DNA of 50,536 nt, from assembly GCA_023512015.1 (NCBI GenBank), contig JAIMAI010000014.1, forward strand, positions 1 to 50,536. The letters are read 5' to 3'. This document shows, one piece after another, positions 45,863 to 50,536 of the stretch. The position numbers and the translations under genes are program-made. Origin of the DNA: Acidothermus sp. (lineage in GTDB: Bacteria; Actinomycetota; Actinomycetes; Acidothermales; Acidothermaceae). Each line of letters opens with the position of its first letter. Position 1 is the stretch's first letter. A model generated the notes under the pieces. The model was given only the letters and a program-made list of their open reading frames with translations. It was not told the DNA's origin and did not search any database.

Positions 45863-46558
45863 GTGGGGCCCGCGCCGGGTGGAAGCCGCCGACTGGCGAT
45901 CGGCGCCCTCCTCGTCGCAGTCGTCTCGACCGGAATCCTTGCTCCGCGGGTCGCACGGGCCGACGCGGCCGGAACGATGGCGGGCCTGATCAACGCCTCA
46001 CGCGCCGACGCAGGACTCCCGCCCCTCGCCGTCCGCTCGGACCTCACTGCGGTGGCGCAGGCTCAGGCCCAGCGCATGGCGGCGTCCGGAACGCTCACCC
46101 ACACCCCCAACCTCGGCTCGGCGGTCTGCTGCTGGCGGGCCATCGGGGAGAACGTCGGCGAGGGGCAGTCCCTCGCGCAGATTCATTCGCTGCTCATGAA
46201 TTCGGAATTTCACCGAGGCAACATCTTGAGCACGGCTTTCACCGAACTCGGTGTCGGCGTCGCTCGAGACGGCCGCGGCAACCTCTGGGTCTCGGAAATC
46301 TTCCGCCAACCTTCGGGCGTCGCGGCGCCGCCCCACTCCAGTGCGCCCCAGACGCCAGCGTCCGCGCCGCCCATCCGGCGCTCTCGCGCCCCGACAGCGC
46401 AGCAAACCCCCTCCCGCCAGACCTCCCGGCCCGCCTCCCGTTCCGTCGTCCGACGGCCGCTGACGGGCTTCGCCGCCCGCCTCGGCGAGGTCGACGTGTC
46501 GGGAAATGACCCGGTGAGCCGAGTCTTGGAGTTCGCGGCGCAAGCGGCAGCCCTCTGA
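45863..46558 (+). CDS. Secreted CAP/SCP-domain protein
   Basis: A 231-residue exported protein. The N-terminal signal (RRLAIGALLVAVVSTGILA followed by a likely cleavage after AxA at about residue 33) leads into a CAP/SCP domain. Conserved elements are LINASRADAGLPPL, a His in TLTHTP, IGENVGEG and FHRGNIL. Residues about 150-205 are a proline/serine/glutamine-rich linker, and a short helix ends the chain. Family members have been linked to calcium or sterol binding, but the bacterial role is unclear. The GTG is preceded by GGAGGAGG. The 131-bp gap before it holds no gene. Confidence 0.88.
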   Translation: MGPAPGGSRRLAIGALLVAVVSTGILAPRVARADAAGTMAGLINASRADAGLPPLAVRSDLTAVAQAQAQRMAASGTLTHTPNLGSAVCCWRAIGENVGEGQSLAQIHSLLMNSEFHRGNILSTAFTELGVGVARDGRGNLWVSEIFRQPSGVAAPPHSSAPQTPASAPPIRRSRAPTAQQTPSRQTSRPASRSVVRRPLTGFAARLGEVDVSGNDPVSRVLEFAAQAAAL

Positions 46559-46595
46559 CCTGGGAATTCACGTATTCGTCCTGGTCAGAGCGGCC

Positions 46596-46626
46596 TTGAC
46601 AGCGTTGGAACGCTTGCCGGTAAGGT
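46596..46626 (+). promoter_or_regulatory. Sigma-70-like promoter (TTGACA-N19-TAAGGT)
   Basis: A consensus -35 TTGACA (46596-46601) and -10 TAAGGT (46621-46626) are separated by 19 bp. This is the only full -35/-10 pair I noticed in the window. A start near 46633 would transcribe the structured region before lnt. Confidence 0.5.
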
Positions 46627-46632
46627 CACGTG

Positions 46633-46850
46633 TCGTCCACCGAGCACTGTCCGGACGCGGCGAAGGGTGCGGGTGGATGCCACGGGTCGGTGGCGATAGC
46701 CACCGTGGCCAGGCCCGGGGGCATTCGCCGTGAGAGGGCCGCGACCGACGGGGTGCGAGACGCGGGAGGGTCGGACGCCCAGTAGACAACGGCAGTGGCC
46801 CCACGTCCGGTGCGGCACCGCCGGTCCGAAGGGCGTCCGACCCCGACCCG
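46633..46850 (+). ncRNA. Candidate structured RNA or long leader upstream of lnt
   Basis: The 362-bp gap 46559-46920 has no believable reading frame but carries four consecutive hairpins after the TTGACA/TAAGGT promoter. P1 pairs TCCACC (46636-46641) with GGTGGA (46672-46677), reinforced by GCAC/GTGC inside. P2 pairs GGTGGC (46689-46694) with GCCACC (46699-46704) around a GATA loop, extended by CCAC/GTGG. P3 pairs GGCCC (46712-46716) with GGGCC (46736-46740). P4 pairs GGGTCGGACGCCC (46768-46780) with a perfect complement at 46831-46843. It does not show RNase P, tmRNA, SRP-RNA or B12-box signatures. It may be an independent RNA or a 5' regulatory leader for lnt-ppm1. Boundaries are approximate. 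Confidence 0.4.
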
Positions 46851-46920
46851 AGGTCCTTGGGGGAGCCGTACCCTGGGCGCTGTAGCCGGGAATTCTTTCT
46901 CGTCGTAGGCAGGTTGGCGT

Positions 46921-48546
46921 GTGACGACGGACCCCGTCATCGAAGGGCTGGCGAATCTGGGGACCCTCCCCACCCGGCACCGACCCCCCTCTCCGTCGCG
47001 TGGTCGTCTGCACACCGCGATCGACGTTCTGACCGGAATGGCCGGGGGTTTGGCATTATGGGCCGCCTTCCCGCCGGTCGCCGCCTGGCCGCTGGCGATT
47101 CTCGGAGTGCTGCTGGTCACCGCGGGCGGCCACCACGCCTTCGCGGCCCGTGGTCGCTTTGAGCCGTTGCCCCGTCGGGTCGGCCGCGCCGCTCTCGTGG
47201 GTTTCGCCGCCGGGCTGGCGCAATTCGTCCCGTTGCTGGCGTGGCTGCGGGTCGTCACACCGCTGGCATGGCTGGTACTGGCCGTCGCGGAAGCGGCCTA
47301 CATCGCCGTCCTGGTCGTCGGTCTCGGAGCGGTTCGTGTCCTCCCGCTCTGGCCGTTGCCAGCCGCCATGCTGTGGGTCGCCGAAGAAGCCGTGCGGGCG
47401 CGTTTACCGCTCCACGGCTTCACCTGGGGCAGGCTGGCGTTCAGCCAACCCGACACCCCGTTCACGGCGCTCGCAGCTTTAGGGGGCGCGCCTCTGGTCA
47501 CGTTCGCCGTCGCGCTGACGGCGGGGCTGGCGTTGGCCGCCGGTCGCGCAGTGCGCCCACCCGCGCCTCGGCTGCTCGCCGCGGCCGCGGCTCTCGTCGC
47601 CGCCGCCGCCCTCCCCGGGATCGGGATGCTGCTGCCACGCCCGAGCGACGGGACGCCGCTTCGGGTCGCGGTGGTGCAGGGAAACGTGCCGCAGCCGGGC
47701 ACCCACTTCCTCGGGCGAGCTCAGCAGGTTCTCGCCAACCACGTGCAGGAGTCGAAGCGGCTCGCCGCCCAGGTCACAGACGGCCGGCGGCCCGCCCCTC
47801 AGCTCGTCTTCTGGCCCGAGAACGCTTCGGACGTCGATCCGCTGCGCACCCCCTCGGCGCGGGCTGAAATCCAGGACGTCGTCGACAGCCTCGGCGTGCC
47901 CGTCCTGGTCGGGGCGGTGGTGGACGACGGGCCCAACCACCTGCGCAACGAAGGTATCGTCTGGCTCCCGCGCACCGGTCCGGCGGAAAGCTACGCCAAG
48001 CGGCACCTGGTTCCCTTCGGGGAATACATGCCGTGGCGGGGACTCGTCTCGCACCTGACGAGCCTGACCTCACTGGTGCCGAAGGACTTCGTCTCCGGCC
48101 GCGGCGACGGCATGTTGAAGGTAGGCGACACCCGGATCGCCGAGGTCATCTGCTTCGAAATCGCTTTCGACGACATGGTCCGAACGGGGGTCGCGGCGGG
48201 TGGGCAGCTGATCGTCGTCCAGACCAATAACGCCACCTATATGGGGACCGCCGAACCGGCTCAGCAGTTGGCCATCTCGCAATTCCGAGCCATCGAACAC
48301 GGTCGAGCGGTAGTGGTCGCATCGACCAGCGGAATCAGCGCCATCATCATGCCGGACGGCCGAATCGTCGACCGAAGCCGACAGCTCACCCCGGCCATTC
48401 TCGATCGTGTCGTGCCGCTCCGCGGTTCGTTGACCCTCGCGGATCGCCTCGGTGCGATTCCGGAGTGGATCCTCGCTTCCGTCGGCATACTGGCGTTCGG
48501 GGTCGCGACCGTCGTGGAACGTCGCCGCAACCGCAGAGGAGCTTGA
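46921..48546 (+). CDS. lnt: Apolipoprotein N-acyltransferase
   Basis: A 541-residue membrane enzyme that adds the third acyl chain to lipoproteins. The N-terminal half has about six transmembrane helices (residues about 35-240); the C-terminal half is a carbon-nitrogen hydrolase domain outside the membrane. The catalytic triad can be placed as Glu in VFWPENASD, Lys in YAKRHLVPFGEYMP and Cys in EVICFEIAFDD. A last transmembrane helix anchors the C-terminus. The GTG start gives a 35-residue N-terminal cytosolic stretch. It lies 4 nt before ppm1; in Mycobacterium tuberculosis the homologous domains are joined in one protein. Confidence 0.93.
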   Translation: MTTDPVIEGLANLGTLPTRHRPPSPSRGRLHTAIDVLTGMAGGLALWAAFPPVAAWPLAILGVLLVTAGGHHAFAARGRFEPLPRRVGRAALVGFAAGLAQFVPLLAWLRVVTPLAWLVLAVAEAAYIAVLVVGLGAVRVLPLWPLPAAMLWVAEEAVRARLPLHGFTWGRLAFSQPDTPFTALAALGGAPLVTFAVALTAGLALAAGRAVRPPAPRLLAAAAALVAAAALPGIGMLLPRPSDGTPLRVAVVQGNVPQPGTHFLGRAQQVLANHVQESKRLAAQVTDGRRPAPQLVFWPENASDVDPLRTPSARAEIQDVVDSLGVPVLVGAVVDDGPNHLRNEGIVWLPRTGPAESYAKRHLVPFGEYMPWRGLVSHLTSLTSLVPKDFVSGRGDGMLKVGDTRIAEVICFEIAFDDMVRTGVAAGGQLIVVQTNNATYMGTAEPAQQLAISQFRAIEHGRAVVVASTSGISAIIMPDGRIVDRSRQLTPAILDRVVPLRGSLTLADRLGAIPEWILASVGILAFGVATVVERRRNRRGA

Positions 48547-48550
48547 ACCC

Positions 48551-49321
48551 ATGGACCCGGTGCAGGGGGAGCGCACGCTCGTCGTCATCCCTACCTACCA
48601 GGAGCGGGAGAACCTCGCCGGCATCGTCGGCCGCGTGCTGGCGGCGGCGCCGATGACCGATGTCCTGGTCGCCGATGACAACAGCCCCGACGGCACCGGA
48701 GAACTCGCCGACGAGCTCGCCCGCACCGACTCGCGGGTACACGTCCTGCACCGGCCCGGCAAGCAGGGGCTGGGAGCCGCCTACCTCGCCGGCTTCGACT
48801 GGGCGTTGGCCCGCGGCTACGACGTCGTGGTGGAGATGGACGCCGACGGCTCCCACCGCCCGGAACACCTCCCGGAGCTGCTCGCCGCGCTGCGCGGAGC
48901 CGATGTGGCCCTCGGCTCCCGGTGGGTGCGCGGGGGAGAAGTGCGCAACTGGCCGCGCCACCGCGAATGGTTGAGCCGGGCCGGCAACGCCTACGCCCGG
49001 CTCGCCCTCGGCATCCCGATCCGCGACGCGACCGGGGGGTTCCGCGCCTACCGCGCCGAGGTGCTACGGACCGTCGACCTGGCCGCGGTGCGCTCGCAGG
49101 GGTACTGCTTCCAGGTCGATCTGGTGCTGCGCAGCATCGAGGCGGGTTTCCGGGTGGTCGAAGTGCCGATCACCTTCGTCGAACGGGAGCACGGTGCCAG
49201 CAAGATGAGCCAGGCGATCGTCGCCGAAGCGCTGTGGCGGGTCACCGTCTGGGGGGTGCAAAGACGGCTTCGCCGCCGCCTGCCGCAGGGCCGGGCACGC
49301 TCAGACGCGACCCTGCCGTAG
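48551..49321 (+). CDS. ppm1: Polyprenol monophosphomannose synthase
   Basis: A 256-residue GT2 glycosyltransferase that makes polyprenyl-phosphate mannose, the donor for lipoglycan and protein mannosylation. The GT-A elements are VVIPTYQERENL, VADDNSPDGTG, the metal-binding DADGSH near residue 97 and DATGGFRAYR near 160. The GAS-K-M region HGASKMSQ is typical of DPM1-like synthases. It has no membrane segments and probably works with the membrane-bound Lnt domain. The ATG at 48551 is 4 nt after the lnt stop; a longer frame overlaps lnt. The last 21 nt overlap the convergent rbpA gene. Confidence 0.93.
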   Translation: MDPVQGERTLVVIPTYQERENLAGIVGRVLAAAPMTDVLVADDNSPDGTGELADELARTDSRVHVLHRPGKQGLGAAYLAGFDWALARGYDVVVEMDADGSHRPEHLPELLAALRGADVALGSRWVRGGEVRNWPRHREWLSRAGNAYARLALGIPIRDATGGFRAYRAEVLRTVDLAAVRSQGYCFQVDLVLRSIEAGFRVVEVPITFVEREHGASKMSQAIVAEALWRVTVWGVQRRLRRRLPQGRARSDATLP

Positions 49322-49636
49322 CGCCTCCAGGCGCTCCTGCAGCAACGCCTCCAGCTCCGGGATGCTGCGTCGTTCACGGAGCATGTCCCAGTGGCTGCGG
49401 GCCGGTTTCGTCTTCGGCTGCTGCGGCGGACCCGCGTCGTCCTTGCGCGCATTCGCGCCGCAGTAACGGCACTCCCAGACCGCCGGCACCTGGGCGTCGG
49501 CGGCGAACGGCACCTCCAGCCGGTGGCCGTTGGGACAGCTGTACTTGACGATTTGGCGCTGCGCCGGCTCCGTGCCGGCGTCGTTTTCGTAACTCACCGC
49601 ACCGAGGCGACTTCCTCGTAGTGCTCGCTCGGCCAT
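49301..49636 (-). CDS. rbpA: RNA polymerase-binding protein RbpA
   Basis: The 111-residue RbpA, an essential actinobacterial activator that binds the sigma subunit and the upstream promoter DNA. The N-terminal tail GSRLGAVSYEND, the zinc/beta core KYSCPNGHRLEVPF and VWECRYCGANA, and the sigma-interaction helix SHWDMLRERRSIPELEALL are all present. The ATG at 49636 follows AAGGAGG. A 12-bp palindrome lies 22 nt upstream. RbpA supports housekeeping promoters of the -10-dependent type, the kind seen throughout this window. Confidence 0.96.
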   Translation of the reverse strand: MAERALRGSRLGAVSYENDAGTEPAQRQIVKYSCPNGHRLEVPFAADAQVPAVWECRYCGANARKDDAGPPQQPKTKPARSHWDMLRERRSIPELEALLQERLEALRQGRV

Positions 49637-49657
49637 CGTGCCTCCTTGGGGCGAAAG

Positions 49658-49669
49658 ACAGCATGCTGT
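49658..49669. repeat. 12-bp palindrome upstream of rbpA
   Basis: ACAGCATGCTGT is a perfect palindrome 22 nt before the rbpA ATG, within the likely leader. The octamer CAGCATGC occurs again at 49709-49716. Both lie in the divergent region between rbpA and the aldolase gene, so an operator role is possible. Confidence 0.4.
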
Positions 49670-49768
49670 TGAGCCCATCCCGTACGTCGGCAACGCCGGG
49701 CCGTTTTCCAGCATGCCCGATCGCGTTAACCTGAGGGCGCCGTCTGCCCCGAATCCTCGAGGAGAACG

Positions 49769-50443
49769 ATGAGCAACCGTCTCGAACTCCCCACCGAAAT
49801 CCTCGAGGACAGATTGATCGCCGTGATTCGCGGCACCGATGTGAGCCGGCTGACGCAGGTGGTCAAGGCCTTGATGGACGGCGGCGTGCGCTGCATCGAG
49901 ATCACTATGACGGTTCCGGACGCGATCACGGTTCTCCGCGGGGTGAGCACGACGTTCGGCGACCACGCCTGCGTAGGCGCGGGAACCGTGCTCACCGCGG
50001 ACCAGGCGCGCGCCTCGGTCGACGCCGGAGCACGTTTCGTCCTGGCGCCCTCCCTCGTGCCGGAGGTGGTCGCCGCGGTCGGCGGGGTCGTGCCGGTCGT
50101 TCCGGGTGCCCTCACCCCGACGGAGGTGGTCGCCGCCTGGGAGTCGGGGGCCGCGGCCGTCAAGCTCTTCCCGGCAAGTCTCGGCGGGACGCGCTACCTG
50201 CGTGAGATCCGCGCGCCGCTCCCCGACGTACCGTTCGTTCCGACGGGAGGGATCGAGATCTCCGACGTACCGGCATATCTCGACGCCGGTGCGGTGGCGG
50301 TGGGTCTCGGCGGAGCGTTGATTGCAGATGCGTTTCGCGGCGGAAGTCTCGACGCCGTCCGTGAGCGGGCGCGGGCGGCAATCGACGCGGCTCGCGGCGG
50401 TCGGCGCGCTTCGACGTCGCGGGCTTCAGCCGCCCATGGCTGA
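49769..50443 (+). CDS. eda: 2-keto-3-deoxy-6-phosphogluconate (KDPG/KHG) aldolase
   Basis: A 224-residue class I aldolase that splits KDPG to pyruvate and glyceraldehyde-3-phosphate. The barrel carries the catalytic Glu in RCIEITMTVPDA, GAGTVLTADQA, and the Schiff-base lysine in AAAVKLFPASLGG. The phosphate site FVPTGGIEISD follows. The ATG is preceded by GAGGAGAA, and TAACCT at 49727-49732 could be its -10. The downstream sugar kinase overlaps the stop by 8 nt. Together they would process keto-deoxy-gluconate (hexuronate or Entner-Doudoroff-type breakdown). Confidence 0.92.
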   Translation: MSNRLELPTEILEDRLIAVIRGTDVSRLTQVVKALMDGGVRCIEITMTVPDAITVLRGVSTTFGDHACVGAGTVLTADQARASVDAGARFVLAPSLVPEVVAAVGGVVPVVPGALTPTEVVAAWESGAAAVKLFPASLGGTRYLREIRAPLPDVPFVPTGGIEISDVPAYLDAGAVAVGLGGALIADAFRGGSLDAVRERARAAIDAARGGRRASTSRASAAHG

Positions 50444-50536
50444 TCCGCGGCGGCCGGTGGCCGAGCTCTGCACGCTCGGGGAGACTATGGGCCTGTTCAC
50501 GGCGTCCGAGGTGGGTCCGCTTCGCAACGGAGCACC
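50436..50536 (+). CDS. PfkB-family sugar kinase, 2-keto-3-deoxygluconate kinase-like (partial, cut by window end)
   Basis: Only the first 33 residues are present. The segment ELCTLGETMGLFTASEVGPLRNGA is typical of the N-terminus of PfkB kinases acting on keto-deoxy-gluconate. The ATG at 50436 overlaps the aldolase stop (ATGGCTGA), so the two genes are translationally coupled, and the pairing supports a KDG kinase. The ATP-binding C-terminal domain lies outside the window, so the assignment rests on the start and context. Confidence 0.7.
   Translation, partial: MADPRRPVAELCTLGETMGLFTASEVGPLRNGA

Noticed and set aside
46633-46850. RNase P RNA, tmRNA, SRP RNA or 6S RNA identity for the structured region
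   Set aside because: The conserved cores of RNase P (GAGGAAAGTCC-like), tmRNA and SRP RNA are absent. A 6S-type long closing stem is not seen.
46585-47013. 142-codon minus-strand frame in the lnt upstream gap
   Set aside because: It is rich in Arg, Pro and Gly with no family features. It overlaps lnt antisense, and the hairpins explain the sequence better.
1-50536. CRISPR arrays, insertion sequences, integrases, attachment sites
   Set aside because: No regularly spaced direct repeats, transposase or integrase motifs, or flanking target duplications were found.

Overview
The window comes from a high-G+C, mycothiol-making actinobacterium with a Pup-proteasome. The evidence is mshC (cysteine:GlcN-inositol ligase), the complete arc/mpa-dop-pup-prcB-prcA-pafA set, pafB/pafC, rbpA, helY, DUF3090 and SCO1664-family genes, and an Lnt/polyprenol-phosphomannose synthase pair. 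The species cannot be proven from the sequence; a Frankiales/Acidothermales-type organism is a low-confidence guess. Genes are densely packed and mostly co-oriented, often with ATGA-type overlaps. No transposon, integrase, phage gene or CRISPR array was seen.

Layout. 1-13 kb: tRNA-Leu(GAG) on the minus strand, an M20 peptidase, a small acidic protein, a degenerate RecD-like protein, an aldo/keto reductase, a histidine phosphatase, DUF3090, a SCO1664-family kinase-like protein, mshC, a PAC2 protein, cobalamin-dependent methionine synthase (metH) and a HAD phosphatase. 13-20 kb: a MacB/FtsX-type ABC exporter, a RecB-like Fe-S nuclease, a site-2 protease, tRNA m1A58 methyltransferase (trmI) and a ferredoxin. 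20-28 kb: the Pup-proteasome locus, with a Nudix hydrolase between arc/mpa and dop and a 76-residue coiled-coil protein between prcA and pafA.

28.3-36.7 kb is the most unusual segment. Five genes sit between pafA and pafB-pafC: an EPSP-synthase-like domain fused to an acyl-CoA ligase, an acyl-CoA dehydrogenase, a FabL/ChcA-type enoyl reductase (Tyr-X6-Lys), a FadH-type 2,4-dienoyl-CoA reductase with all catalytic and Fe-S residues, and a FabF-type ketosynthase. This gene set matches what I recall of the cyclohexanecarboxyl-CoA (CHC-CoA) cassette (ansJ/K/L/M + chcA, or plmJK/L/M + chcA), which turns shikimate into a cyclohexyl starter unit in ansatrienin and phoslactomycin producers. No polyketide synthase is present, so the likely product here is an omega-cyclohexyl fatty acid or another cyclohexyl acyl compound. 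That product is an inference.

36.7-50.5 kb: pafB, pafC, two small proteins, tatA, tatC, the helY helicase, a PolA-type 5'-3' exonuclease, a second acyl-CoA dehydrogenase, a secreted CAP-domain protein, a structured non-coding region with its own sigma-70-like promoter, lnt, ppm1, rbpA, KDPG aldolase and the start of a KDG-kinase-like gene cut by the window end.

Across the window, fourteen genes have a TAnnnT -10 hexamer that ends exactly 6 or 7 nt before the start codon. This indicates pervasive leaderless transcription and was used to choose several starts.
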